From an uncultured Anaerovibrio sp. (GTDB lineage: Bacteria; Bacillota; Negativicutes; Selenomonadales; Selenomonadaceae), in NCBI GenBank assembly GCA_934196075.1, contig CAKPVW010000011.1, positions 1-47,737 of the forward strand: a stretch of DNA of 47,737 bases, given 5' to 3'. Under the pieces are notes generated by a model that ran no database searches, was not told the origin of the DNA, and saw only the letters and a list, made by a program, of their open reading frames with translations. Of this stretch, positions 1-7,126 are shown piece by piece (the stretch's first letter is position 1; the number at the start of each line of letters is the position of its first letter). Made by a program: the position numbers and the translations under genes.

Positions 1-40
1 TGATTTCCTATTTGCATTGTTTAGTTTTCAAGGAACACTG
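1..40 (-). promoter_or_regulatory. rRNA-operon leader segment (boxA-like), runs off left edge
   Basis: Read on the minus strand this stretch contains CCTTGAAAACTAAACAATGC. That closely resembles the boxA/spacer sequence that precedes 16S or 23S rRNA genes in Firmicutes. It lies about 75 nt downstream of a consensus promoter (108-136) and follows a tRNA cluster, so an rRNA operon probably begins just beyond the left edge. The rRNA gene itself is not in the window, so this is inference from leader similarity and context. Confidence 0.5.
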
Positions 41-107
41 CTTTCTCACTGGCTTTGTAAAATCTTTATCAGATTTTCGTAAGCTCTCTGCGTGAGTCAG
101 CTTGTTT

Positions 108-136
108 ATAATAACTCATTCTCACCAGATTGTCAA
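108..136 (-). promoter_or_regulatory. Consensus sigma-A promoter, probably rRNA P1
   Basis: On the minus strand TTGACA (136-131) is followed after exactly 17 nt by TATTAT (113-108). It lies downstream of tRNA-Tyr and points out of the left edge. Near-consensus strength fits a stable-RNA promoter. About 12 nt past the -10 is TCACGCAGAG, which is also found just after the tRNA-operon promoter at 651-679. Confidence 0.75.
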
Positions 137-192
137 GCACTTTTTAAAATATTTTTTAAGAAGTTTTTGACGCTCATTTTAGGCAAGAAAAA

Positions 193-277
193 TGGTGGGC
201 AGGGATGGATTCGAACCATCGTAGCCTACGGCGACGGATTTACAGTCCGTTCCCTTTAACCACTCGGGCACCTACCC
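193..277 (-). tRNA. tRNA-Tyr (GTA)
   Basis: An 85-nt cloverleaf is read on the minus strand. The acceptor stem GGGTAGG pairs with CCTGCCC, followed by discriminator A and an encoded CCA. The anticodon loop CTGTAAA gives anticodon GTA. The length fits the long variable arm of a bacterial class II tRNA-Tyr. It is the last gene of a four-tRNA minus-strand cluster. Confidence 0.95.
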
Positions 278-284
278 ACAAAAA

Positions 285-362
285 TGGTGACCCAGGAGGG
301 ACTCGAACCCCCGACCCTTTGATTCGTAGTCAAATACTCTAATCCAGCTGAGCTACTGAGTC
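285..362 (-). tRNA. tRNA-Arg (ACG)
   Basis: Acceptor GACTCAG pairs with CTGGGTC (one G-T pair), with discriminator A and an encoded CCA. The anticodon loop is CTACGAA, giving ACG, which is read as ICG after A34 deamination. It is third of four tRNAs in the same minus-strand unit, 7 nt from tRNA-Tyr. Confidence 0.95.
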
Positions 363-393
363 ATGTTGTGGTTGTCTGCTGCTTTCTAAGAAA

Positions 394-470
394 TGGTGGG
401 CCCACCAGGACTCGAACCTGGGACCGACCGGTTATGAGCCGGTTGCTCTAACCAACTGAGCTATAGGCCC
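394..470 (-). tRNA. tRNA with CAT anticodon (Met elongator or Ile2)
   Basis: A 77-nt cloverleaf with acceptor GGGCCTA/TGGGCCC, discriminator A and encoded CCA; the anticodon loop is CTCATAA. CAT may specify elongator methionine or, after lysidine modification by TilS, isoleucine AUA. The body resembles both known classes and sequence reading alone does not decide. It is not the initiator type: the first acceptor pair G-C is intact, and the anticodon stem lacks three consecutive G-C pairs. Confidence 0.9.
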
Positions 471-530
471 ATGACTTTTGATAGAAAATCTCGCACGGCT
501 AAAGTCATGCGAGAAATGCAAAACATAGTA

Positions 531-606
531 TGGAGCGGAAAACGAGACTCGAACTCGCGACCCCCACCTTGGCAAGGTGATGCTCTACCAACTGAGCTAT
601 TTCCGC
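531..606 (-). tRNA. tRNA-Gly (GCC)
   Basis: A 76-nt cloverleaf with acceptor GCGGAAA/TTTCCGC, discriminator T and encoded CCA; the anticodon loop TTGCCAA gives GCC. It is the first gene of the four-tRNA transcript, starting about 45 nt downstream of the -10 box at 651-656. Confidence 0.95.
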
Positions 607-650
607 ATATTTACTGTGTTTGTCAGTGCTCTGCGTGACTGACAAGGAAT

Positions 651-679
651 ATAATACATTTTTCTAGCAACTTTGTCAA
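651..679 (-). promoter_or_regulatory. Promoter of the tRNA operon
   Basis: On the minus strand TTGACA (679-674), a 17-nt spacer and TATTAT (656-651) precede the tRNA-Gly gene. The early transcribed leader contains GTCAGT...ACTGAC (622-643), which can form a small hairpin, and TCACGCAGAG, shared with the leader of the presumed rRNA promoter at 108-136. Confidence 0.8.
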
Positions 680-690
680 CACTTTTTTAA

Positions 691-740
691 AAAAAATTTT
701 AAAAACCTGCAAACAACGAATTTTACCGCTATTTGCAGGT
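691..740 (-). terminator. Rho-independent terminator of copA
   Basis: On the minus strand ACCTGCAAA (740-732) pairs with TTTGCAGGT (713-705) around an 18-nt loop, and a long T-rich tract follows. It lies about 70 nt downstream of the copA stop codon and just before the tRNA promoter. Confidence 0.85.
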
Positions 741-811
741 CTCTAAAACCACCCAAAGAACAGGAATTTAATTACTACAACCTATAGAGGTGAAGTGCTG
801 CAACCGCCTCA

Positions 812-1012
812 TTACACTAATTCATAGCCTGCTTCCTCAATTATAGCCTTGAATTCCTCCCTTGGAATATCTCGACTGGCTTCTACCGTGGCAGTCTTAG
901 CCTCCAAATTTACATCCACAGAAATTACCCCCTCCATTTTGCTAAGGGCATCATTAACATGCTTTTGGCAATGCTGGCACATCATGCCTTGGATTTTTAA
1001 CTCTTTTTTCAT
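812..1012 (-). CDS. Possible independent CopZ-like chaperone from an internal copA start
   Basis: Codon 800 of copA is ATG. It is preceded on the minus strand by AGGAAAGG (1031-1024), a good Shine-Dalgarno sequence ending 11 nt upstream. Translation from here would give a 66-aa protein with one HMA fold and MxCxxC, the size of stand-alone CopZ copper chaperones. In E. coli, copA yields a chaperone by frameshifting; here internal initiation would achieve the same. The purine-rich stretch may be coincidental, since it encodes a charged linker. This is an inference; the full-length product is the default. Confidence 0.35.
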   Translation of the reverse strand: MKKELKIQGMMCQHCQKHVNDALSKMEGVISVDVNLEAKTATVEASRDIPREEFKAIIEEAGYELV

Positions 1013-3409
1013 TATCTGTTCATCCTTTCCTACATTCAATGAATTTTCTTCTTCATTAACCTGTATTTGCTTCACATCCCTGCTATCAGAAATGGAATTG
1101 CCATGTTGAAAGTGAAAATGTTTCAATCTAAGGGCATTCAGTACCACACAAACACTGCTCATGCTCATGGCTGCTGCCCCAATCATAGGCGACAGCTTTA
1201 GCCCAAAGGCCGGATAAAGCAATCCCGCCGCTAGTGGAATGCCAATAATATTGTAAATGAAGGCCCAGAAAAGATTTTCCTTAATATTGCGTATCACGCC
1301 TCGGCTAAGTCCTATGGTGTCCACCACAGCCAAAAGGTCATTGCCAACCAGCACCACATCAGCGCTATCCAAGGCAATATCTGTACCTGCTCCAATGGCA
1401 ATACCTACATCTGCCCGAGCCAAAGCAGGGGCATCATTGATGCCATCCCCCACCATGGCCACTTTTTTGCCTTGCTGCTGCAGTTGTCTAACAGCCAGCT
1501 CCTTATCCTGAGGCAAAACCTGGGCAATTACCTGCTTTATACCGACTCTATCAGCCACAGCCTGAGCCGTTCGCTGATTATCTCCTGTCAGCATAATAAC
1601 CTCTAAACCCATATTGTCCATAGCCTGTACTGCCTTCTTACTGGATGTTTTTTCCCTATCAGCTACAGCAAGCAGCCCCAAAAGGCTATGTTCATCTGCT
1701 ATCAACAGAACTGTTCGCCCCAAATCTGCCAGCTCAGTCAGCTTTTCCCTATTTGCCTCTATGGAAATATTCAAATCCTTCATATATGCAGTATTGCCTA
1801 CATATATCGTTTTGCCCTGTACTCTGCCAGAAATCCCTTTGCCTGCTTCATTGTGAAAATCAGCCACCTCATAAAGAGGAATATTTGCCTTTGCTCCATA
1901 ATCCACAATGGCAGTGGCCAAAGGATGCTGACTAGCTTTTTCCAAAGCCATGGTCAGCGCCAAAAGCTCCTGGGAGGAAACTGTCAGAGCTATAATATCT
2001 GTAATCTGAGGTTTTCCCTGGGTTATGGTGCCTGTTTTGTCCAATACAATAGTATCTATATTTTTGGCCTGTTCCAAGGCCTCACCGGATTTCAAAAGGA
2101 TTCCCCGTTGGGCGCCTTTGCCAGTACCTACCATAATAGCGACTGGAGTGGCTAACCCCAGGGCACAAGGACAGGAAATCACCAAGATAGAAATAGCAAT
2201 AGAAAAGGCAAATTCCAATGTTGCTCCCAAGGCCAGCCAAATTCCTGCCGCCACAATAGCAATCCCAATAACTGCTGGTACAAATACGCCAGCCACCTTA
2301 TCAGCTATTTTGGCAATAGGCGCCTTGGAACTGCTGGCCTCATCCACCAGCTGAATAATCTGGCTAATGGTGGATTCTGCCCCGACCTTTTCCGCCCGGA
2401 AGTGAATATAGCCATTCTGATTAATAGTGGCTGAAACCACCTTGTCTCCAGGATTTTTCACTACCGGCAAGCTTTCCCCGGTAATGGCAGCCTCATCCAC
2501 AGTGGTACTGCCAGAAATTACCACCCCATCTGCGGCAATAATTCCTCCCGGCTTCACAACGATTTCATCACCTACAGCTAGCTCCTGAGCAGATACCTCC
2601 TGCTCCTGGCCCTGCCGTATAACCAGGGCGGTTTGCGGTCTTAACTTCATCAACTTGTGCAATGCCTCTCCGGTGCTGTTTTTAGCTCTGGCCTCCAAAT
2701 ATTTACCCACCGTAATCAAGGTAACAATCATACCGGCAGATTCAAAGTAAAGGTTTTGACTATATTCCTCCACCAAAGCCATATCCCCATGGCCCAATCC
2801 CCAGCTCATGCGAAAAATGGCAAATATGCCAAATACCACTGAAGCAGCTGAGCCCATACCTACCAAGCTATCCATATTGGGAGAGCCATGGAAAAGATTC
2901 CGAAAGCCATTGATAAAATACTTGCGGTTAAACAGCAAAATCGGGCAAACCAGCAAGAGCTGGGCAAAGGCAAAGGTTATAGCATTTTCTGGCCCGTGAA
3001 ATACAGCCTTGAAAGCCGGAACCACCGGCAAACCAAACCATTCCAACAGCATATGATGCATGGCTATATACATAAGCGGTATCAGGAAGGCTATAGACCA
3101 GATAAGCCGCTGCTTCATATTGGCAGCTTCCTTATCCAAGACATTTTCACCTACTGGTGCAGTGGAAGATTTTGCCTGCGTACCTTGGACAGCTTCCCCT
3201 GCTAAGCCGGCACCATAGCCTGCCTTTTCCACAGCCTGAATAACCTCTGTCGAAGAAAGCTGTTTTTCATCATAACTAATCTGCATACTATTGGTCAGCA
3301 AATTTACTACTGCCTCTTGAACCCCCGGCAGCCTGTCCACAGCCTTTTGTACTCTGGCCGAGCAGGCTGAACAGGTCATGCCGGTAATAATGTATTTTTC
3401 TTTTTGCAT
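812..3409 (-). CDS. copA: Copper-translocating P1B-type ATPase with N- and C-terminal HMA domains
   Basis: Inner-membrane copper exporter. The 865-aa protein has an N-terminal heavy-metal domain (CxxC at Cys13/Cys16), the phosphatase-loop TGES at 310-313, the transmembrane metal site CPC at 413-415, the phosphorylated Asp in DKTGT at 457-461, the HP motif near 495 and GDGINDAP at 654-661. CPC rather than CPH or SPC points to Cu(I). After the last membrane pair a linker leads to a second HMA domain (801-865, CxxC at 811-814), which resembles a fused CopZ chaperone. The ATG is preceded by GAGGT at a suitable distance. The gene stands alone, with its own promoter and terminator. No CsoR or CopY gene is visible nearby; a different candidate operator is listed at 3432-3454. 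Confidence 0.95.
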   Translation of the reverse strand: MQKEKYIITGMTCSACSARVQKAVDRLPGVQEAVVNLLTNSMQISYDEKQLSSTEVIQAVEKAGYGAGLAGEAVQGTQAKSSTAPVGENVLDKEAANMKQRLIWSIAFLIPLMYIAMHHMLLEWFGLPVVPAFKAVFHGPENAITFAFAQLLLVCPILLFNRKYFINGFRNLFHGSPNMDSLVGMGSAASVVFGIFAIFRMSWGLGHGDMALVEEYSQNLYFESAGMIVTLITVGKYLEARAKNSTGEALHKLMKLRPQTALVIRQGQEQEVSAQELAVGDEIVVKPGGIIAADGVVISGSTTVDEAAITGESLPVVKNPGDKVVSATINQNGYIHFRAEKVGAESTISQIIQLVDEASSSKAPIAKIADKVAGVFVPAVIGIAIVAAGIWLALGATLEFAFSIAISILVISCPCALGLATPVAIMVGTGKGAQRGILLKSGEALEQAKNIDTIVLDKTGTITQGKPQITDIIALTVSSQELLALTMALEKASQHPLATAIVDYGAKANIPLYEVADFHNEAGKGISGRVQGKTIYVGNTAYMKDLNISIEANREKLTELADLGRTVLLIADEHSLLGLLAVADREKTSSKKAVQAMDNMGLEVIMLTGDNQRTAQAVADRVGIKQVIAQVLPQDKELAVRQLQQQGKKVAMVGDGINDAPALARADVGIAIGAGTDIALDSADVVLVGNDLLAVVDTIGLSRGVIRNIKENLFWAFIYNIIGIPLAAGLLYPAFGLKLSPMIGAAAMSMSSVCVVLNALRLKHFHFQHGNSISDSRDVKQIQVNEEENSLNVGKDEQIMKKELKIQGMMCQHCQKHVNDALSKMEGVISVDVNLEAKTATVEASRDIPREEFKAIIEEAGYELV

Positions 3410-3431
3410 AAAATACCTCGTATGAACACTT

Positions 3432-3454
3432 ACTGATTGAAAACCGTTATCAGT
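3432..3454 (-). promoter_or_regulatory. Palindromic operator candidate at the copA start site (Fur-type 7-1-7)
   Basis: Immediately downstream of the copA -10 box lies TGATAAC-G-GTTTTCA (minus strand, 3452-3438), a 15-bp inverted repeat with one mismatch. It is nested in outer arms ACTGAT/ATCAGT (3454-3449 and 3437-3432). The 7-1-7 layout resembles Fur-family boxes (TGATAAT-N-ATTATCA), not the known CsoR or CopY sites. Its position over +1 fits a repressor. Confidence 0.45.
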
Positions 3455-3457
3455 GTC

Positions 3458-3486
3458 AATATAGCACCTTTTATGGCATATGTCAA
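3458..3486 (-). promoter_or_regulatory. copA promoter
   Basis: On the minus strand TTGACA (3486-3481), a 17-nt spacer and TATATT (3463-3458) are followed by the palindrome at 3454-3432 and then the copA ribosome site. Confidence 0.7.
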
Positions 3487-3499
3487 TAACTAATAATGT

Positions 3500-3528
3500 T
3501 TGCTTTACCTCATAAGAGATATTAAAAT
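3500..3528 (+). promoter_or_regulatory. Promoter of xpaC-telA
   Basis: TTGCTT (3500-3505), a 17-nt spacer and TAAAAT (3523-3528) lie about 50 nt upstream of the xpaC ATG. The -35 boxes of the divergent copA and xpaC promoters are only 13 nt apart. Confidence 0.5.
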
Positions 3529-3576
3529 ATAGGTATTGGATAACTGCACCATGTGATAAGAGAATCGAGGTATATT

Positions 3577-4491
3577 ATGTGGGATTTTATAAAAAAAATA
3601 TTTCGGGATATTTGCTCAGCGGCTCTGGATATCTTTCTTTTCATTACGGGGTTAATTTTAATTGTGGCCTTTGTAGGGGGCCTCTTTGTGGGAAAATTCC
3701 TGCCTGCCGCCCTTATGGGACTAGCTGGTCTGGGCTTTTGTACCTTTGGCAGCCGCAAGCTTTGGCTGACCAAATGGCAAATGCAGCGGGAAAAAGCTAA
3801 GGCCCTGGCTCCCATCAAGGCAGTGGAATTGTCAGAAACCAACTCCGGAAATACTGTTAGTGATTTTACTCAGGAAAGCTATGAAAAAGCCGTGGCAGAC
3901 TATAACAGCCTGAACGATATTATCCGCCGGCTTTCTGACAGAGAGCTGATTGAACAATTGAAAAAAATGCAGGAAATTGCCCTAAAGATGCTAAATTATA
4001 TGCAGCAGCACCCTGAAAAGATTTCCTTGGCCAACCAATTTATCAATTATTACCAGGATAGAGCCTTGAGTCTTTCTCAGCAATTTTTAGAATTCGAGGA
4101 AATGAATCTGAATACCAAGGAAATTGCGCAGGTAAAGGCCAAAACCAAAATTACTCTCGATGCCTTTGACGAGGCCTACGAAGCTCAATTCAGCCGCATG
4201 GTTTCGGACAAGGTTATGGAAATGGAATCTGAACTGCAGGTAGCCAGTCAAATTATGTCTGATGCTGGAATCCGCAATCAGCCTAAGAGAACTTCTCCGA
4301 CTATGAATACCTCTCAGGATGCTTCTCAAACTGATACTGATACTTTCTCATCCTCTGGGGGCAATATGCAGGCAGACCTGCAAAACTCTGCCGAAAATAT
4401 TATCCGTGATTTTCGTATAGACCGCCCCTTCGATACCTGCCGTGAAAAGCAGAAATGTCACTCGCGGCCTAGAGGGCGCTTCCAGAAATAA
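3577..4491 (+). CDS. xpaC: XpaC-like 5-bromo-4-chloroindolyl phosphate hydrolysis family protein
   Basis: A 304-aa protein of the XpaC family, whose true role is unclear; such genes usually sit next to telA, as here. The start is the ATG at 3577, 6 nt after GAGG, rather than upstream in-frame codons. Two hydrophobic segments (about residues 14-58) anchor it in the membrane. A helical domain follows (from about 75), with YEKAVADYN and an acidic, glutamine-rich body. The C-terminal ~70 residues are Ser/Thr/Gln-rich and then basic, longer than in short XpaC members, and probably disordered. telA follows after 33 nt, so the two are likely co-transcribed and their products probably act together. 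Confidence 0.75.
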   Translation: MWDFIKKIFRDICSAALDIFLFITGLILIVAFVGGLFVGKFLPAALMGLAGLGFCTFGSRKLWLTKWQMQREKAKALAPIKAVELSETNSGNTVSDFTQESYEKAVADYNSLNDIIRRLSDRELIEQLKKMQEIALKMLNYMQQHPEKISLANQFINYYQDRALSLSQQFLEFEEMNLNTKEIAQVKAKTKITLDAFDEAYEAQFSRMVSDKVMEMESELQVASQIMSDAGIRNQPKRTSPTMNTSQDASQTDTDTFSSSGGNMQADLQNSAENIIRDFRIDRPFDTCREKQKCHSRPRGRFQK

Positions 4492-4524
4492 AACAGTTAT
4501 CATGCCATAGAAAGGATGAAATTT

Positions 4525-5673
4525 ATGCCAGATATTAGTCTTGAAGATTTGTTACAGGCCAAAAAAGCCGAAACTAGCTCCCAGCCAGCTCCTTTGAATC
4601 AACAACAGGAGATTCAGCAGGTTACAGCCCAGACGGAAGCTCTTACCCCAGCAGAGCGACAGCAGGTAGAGGAAATCAAGGAAAAAATCAATTTGATGGA
4701 TTCCGGCTATGCCCTGCAATTCGGCTCCACTGCCCAAAAGGATATGGCAGCCTTTTCAGATAGTCTGCTTAGTCAGGTTCGCACCAAGGACAGCGGTACC
4801 GTGGGAGAGCTGCTGACAGAGCTATCGGGAAAAATCAATGCTTTTTCAGATAGTCAAAATGACAGCTTTGTGAAAAAAATCCCCCTCATTGGTTCTCTGG
4901 TAAACAAGGGAGAAAATATGCTTAGCTCCTACGAAAAGCTTTCCACCAAGGTAGAAAAAATTCAATCTGAGCTGGAAAAGGCCAAAACCACTATGATGAA
5001 GGATATTGTACTTTTTGACAATCTTTATCAAAAAAATCTGGCCTATTTCAAGGAGCTGCAGCTTTATATTCAGGCCGGTGAGGAAAAGCTGGCTGAAATG
5101 CGCAATCAAGTTCTCCCCAAGTTGCGCAGTGATGCGGCCAGCTCTACCGATCCTATGGCTGCCCAGGTGGTTAGTGATTTTGAAAGCAATGTAGATAGAT
5201 TTGAAAAGAAAATCCACGATTTGAAAATCAGCAAAACCATTGCTATTCAAACAGCGCCTCAGCTGCGTTTGATTCAGAATAACGACAAGCTTCTGGTGGA
5301 GAGGGTACAAGGGGCAATCTACAATGCTATCCCTCTCTGGAAAAATCAGATTGTGATTGCTCTAGGATTGAGTCGTCAGCAGCATGTTCTGCAAATGCAG
5401 CAGGCCATCTCTGATACCACCAATGAGCTGTTAAAAAAGAATGCCGAAATGCTGAAGCTGAATAGCATTGAAACAGCCAAGGAAAACAACCGCAGTATTG
5501 TGGATATTGAAACTGTAAAAAAGGTTAATGAGGATTTGGTAAATACATTGACAGAAACCTTGAAAATTCAGCAGGAGGGACGTATTGCCAGACAAAATGC
5601 ACAGCAGGAGCTAAATGCTATTGAAAATCAGCTCAAACAGGCTCTGCTGGACAATATGCAGCAAAGTCATTAG
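4525..5673 (+). CDS. telA: TelA/KlaA-family toxic anion resistance protein
   Basis: A 382-aa soluble, almost entirely helical coiled-coil protein of the TelA family, first linked to tellurite resistance and now seen broadly in cell-envelope stress contexts. Family hallmarks include GYALQFGSTAQKDMAAFSD near the N-terminus and IPLWKNQIVIALGL in the second half. An ATG at 4516 directly abuts the AAAGG ribosome site; the next in-frame ATG at 4525 lies 9 nt from it and is the better start. It pairs with the upstream xpaC gene and ends before the terminator at 5733. Confidence 0.85.
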   Translation: MPDISLEDLLQAKKAETSSQPAPLNQQQEIQQVTAQTEALTPAERQQVEEIKEKINLMDSGYALQFGSTAQKDMAAFSDSLLSQVRTKDSGTVGELLTELSGKINAFSDSQNDSFVKKIPLIGSLVNKGENMLSSYEKLSTKVEKIQSELEKAKTTMMKDIVLFDNLYQKNLAYFKELQLYIQAGEEKLAEMRNQVLPKLRSDAASSTDPMAAQVVSDFESNVDRFEKKIHDLKISKTIAIQTAPQLRLIQNNDKLLVERVQGAIYNAIPLWKNQIVIALGLSRQQHVLQMQQAISDTTNELLKKNAEMLKLNSIETAKENNRSIVDIETVKKVNEDLVNTLTETLKIQQEGRIARQNAQQELNAIENQLKQALLDNMQQSH

Positions 5674-5732
5674 AAACTTTTTAGCCCCAATTCAGGCACA
5701 TCGTTTTTTGTCCCATATATTTAGCATAGCAA

Positions 5733-5769
5733 AACAGGCCGCCCCCAGCGGGACAGCCTGTTGTTTTTT
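5733..5769 (+). terminator. Terminator of xpaC-telA (hairpin shared with tRNA-Thr)
   Basis: AACAGGC (5733-5739) pairs with GCCTGTT (5756-5762), with some internal CCC/GGG pairing, followed by GTTTTTTG. Read from the other strand the same hairpin ends in GTTTTG and may serve tRNA-Thr, which ends at 5771. Confidence 0.8.
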
Positions 5770-5770
5770 G

Positions 5771-5846
5771 TGGAGCTGATAGCCAGAATCGAACTGGCGA
5801 CCTTCGGGTTACGAATCCGATGCACTACCAACTGTGCTATATCAGC
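5771..5846 (-). tRNA. tRNA-Thr (CGT)
   Basis: A 76-nt cloverleaf read on the minus strand. The acceptor GCTGATA/TATCAGC has discriminator T and an encoded CCA, and the anticodon loop TTCGTAA gives CGT (threonine ACG). The anticodon stem TCGGA/CCCGA ends in an A-C mismatch next to the loop, which is tolerated in some tRNAs. It stands alone under its own promoter. Confidence 0.92.
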
Positions 5847-5901
5847 ATATATATAATTGCCATGAAGTCTATTCGCAATTGTACAATTACACTGCATTAG
5901 T

Positions 5902-5931
5902 ATTATAGCCTTTGCCCAGCCCCCCTGTCAA
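5902..5931 (-). promoter_or_regulatory. Promoter of tRNA-Thr
   Basis: On the minus strand TTGACA (5931-5926), an 18-nt G-rich spacer and TATAAT (5907-5902) lie about 55 nt upstream of the tRNA 5' end. Both hexamers are perfect consensus. Confidence 0.8.
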
Positions 5932-5978
5932 GAAACTATGAAAGATGTTTCCAAATATAACGAGGTGTCCGATGTCAC

Positions 5979-5994
5979 CCACCTCTACAGGTGG
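5979..5994. repeat. Perfect 6-bp-stem palindrome, possible transposon-end relic
   Basis: CCACCT-CTAC-AGGTGG forms a perfect hairpin in the 360-nt gap between tRNA-Thr and the TauE gene. Small GC-rich subterminal hairpins like this are typical of IS200/IS605-type element ends. A second relic-like motif lies 140 nt further on. No transposase remains. Confidence 0.35.
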
Positions 5995-6074
5995 CGGAAA
6001 GCTGTGCTAAGGGGGTATAATCAGATGGTCTATATCAGATATTGATATTGTATACACTAAAAGCTGATTTTTTG

Positions 6075-6083
6075 TGTTATAAT
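6075..6083 (+). promoter_or_regulatory. Extended -10 promoter upstream of the TauE-like gene
   Basis: TGTTATAAT supplies the TGn extension and a consensus -10 (6078-6083), with no good -35 box. It lies about 120 nt upstream of the TauE start and before the repeat motif at 6134. Confidence 0.4.
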
Positions 6084-6133
6084 AGCATGGCTTGTTAATA
6101 GCAACAGCCTTTGGTGTATCTTTCTCTGAAGGA

Positions 6134-6170
6134 TTGACACTCCCCATGCCTAAAGACAGGGGTTTACGGC
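6134..6170 (+). repeat. Degenerate IS605-end-like motif, copy 1 of 3
   Basis: TTGACACTCCCC, then ATGCCTAAAGACAGGGG and TTTACGGC. The same arrangement recurs, decayed differently, at 9127-9163 and 32070-32108. Its reverse complement resembles the right ends of TnpB-bearing IS200/IS605 elements, where a CCCCTGCC/GGCAGGGG hairpin precedes GAGTGTCAA. Here it sits in the 5' leader of the TauE gene. Confidence 0.5.
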
Positions 6171-6205
6171 TTTTTTGTGACCATATATTGAAAGGATTTG
6201 ATTTC

Positions 6206-6964
6206 ATGCTTTTTCTTGCCATGCTGCTTTTAGGTGCTGTTATTGGCTTTGTTGGTGCTGGTGGTGCCGGTGTAACTATTGCCATGCTGGTAGTAGGCTT
6301 CCATGTGCCCATGCATGAGGCCCTCGCAGTGGCCCTGACTGCTATGATTTTTACCTGTCTTTCTGGCGCCTATAGCCACTTCAAGGAAGGAGAGGTAGTG
6401 GTAAAAACCGGTGCTGTTCTGGGTATCGGCGGCGTTGTCGGCTCCTTTGCTGGTGCCAATGTTTCCATGATGCTGGATGCTGAATTGGTACGCTATATGA
6501 CCAGCTATATTATGCTATTGTCAGCTGTTTTGCTTTATTTGAAGGTTTATCATTCCGACTGGCTCAATGCTCGCTTTCATTTTCCCGACCATTTATTGGC
6601 AGGCAAAAAGCTGTATATCTATGGCCTTTTAGCCGGTACGGTCAATGGCTTTATCTCTGGTGCCTTTGGCATTGGTGCCGCTGCCTTTATTCAGCTTACT
6701 CTGCTGATTATCTTCGGGGTGCCGCTAATACAGGCTATTGGCACCTGCATGATGGTTATCCTGCCAATTTCCGTAGCTGGCGGCCTGGGATATATTCTCC
6801 AGGGCCAGCTGGATGTAGCCATTTTCCTGCAAACTTTGGTAGGCCAGTTTATCGGTGCCTATCTTGGGGCCAAGCTTACCCATCTAGCCCCCCGCCCAGT
6901 GCTGAAATTTTGCATTGTAGGCATGAGCACTATGGGGGGCGTAGTCCTGCTTTTCGGAGTGTAA
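6206..6964 (+). CDS. TauE/SafE-family membrane transporter (sulfite/organosulfonate exporter type)
   Basis: A 252-aa polytopic inner-membrane protein with the two repeated halves of the TauE/SafE (DUF81) family. The first half opens with GAVIGFVGAGGAGVTIAML and the second with GTVNGFISGAFGIGAAAF; these glycine-rich motifs are the family signature. About eight hydrophobic helices are seen. The start at 6206 is set by AAAGGA ending 9 nt upstream; an in-frame codon at 6092 would add 38 non-hydrophobic residues across a repeat motif and is unlikely. Family members export sulfite, sulfoacetate or related anions; the substrate here is unknown. It is monocistronic, ending at the strong hairpin at 6976-7022. 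Confidence 0.85.
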   Translation: MLFLAMLLLGAVIGFVGAGGAGVTIAMLVVGFHVPMHEALAVALTAMIFTCLSGAYSHFKEGEVVVKTGAVLGIGGVVGSFAGANVSMMLDAELVRYMTSYIMLLSAVLLYLKVYHSDWLNARFHFPDHLLAGKKLYIYGLLAGTVNGFISGAFGIGAAAFIQLTLLIIFGVPLIQAIGTCMMVILPISVAGGLGYILQGQLDVAIFLQTLVGQFIGAYLGAKLTHLAPRPVLKFCIVGMSTMGGVVLLFGV

Positions 6965-6974
6965 ATATAGATAC

Positions 6975-7121
6975 GCAAAAATCCGCAGAAATTCACATAT
7001 CGTGAACTTCTGCGGATTTTTTAGATGCCCGTAAACAGAAATAACCGCCCCAGGTCCCAAACTGTGCGGTTAAATCTGAACAGATATATGGGCTAACCGT
7101 CTATCGGTAGCACTTTCTTTA
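6975..7121 (-). ncRNA. Candidate structured small RNA with own promoter and terminator
   Basis: A minus-strand promoter (7155-7127) would start a roughly 145-nt RNA that ends at the strong hairpin at 6976-7022. No open reading frame with a ribosome site is seen. The body folds into a long stem: GCGGTTAAATCTG (7066-7078) against CAGAAATAACCGC (7036-7048), 11 of 13 pairing. This is extended inside by CAG/CTG and closed outside by GCCC (7027-7030) with GGGC (7090-7093). It does not match 6S, 4.5S, tmRNA or RNase P RNA as far as can be judged by eye. Confidence 0.5.
6976..7022. terminator. Strong bidirectional terminator hairpin
   Basis: AATCCGCAGAA-aTTCAC...GTGAA-cTTCTGCGGATT forms a stem of about 16 pairs flanked by A-tract and T-tract, so it can end the TauE transcript rightward and the candidate small RNA leftward. 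A near-identical hairpin occurs at 9270-9320. Confidence 0.85.
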
Positions 7122-7126
7122 TAATA

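Noticed and set aside
394..470. Assignment of the CAT tRNA as initiator tRNA
   Set aside because: The first acceptor pair is a normal G-C and the three G-C pairs of initiator anticodon stems are missing.
4380..4491. Frameshift at the end of xpaC
   Set aside because: The basic tail is odd, but the frame is open, no alternative frame continues the family, and telA follows normally.
6092..6205. N-terminal extension of the TauE-like protein
   Set aside because: It would cross the repeat motif and is not hydrophobic; the ribosome site fits ATG 6206.
6975..7121. 6S, 4.5S SRP or tmRNA identity for the small RNA candidate
   Set aside because: No GNAR-type SRP loop, no tmRNA tRNA-like end, too short and lacking a recognisable 6S bubble; left as unknown.
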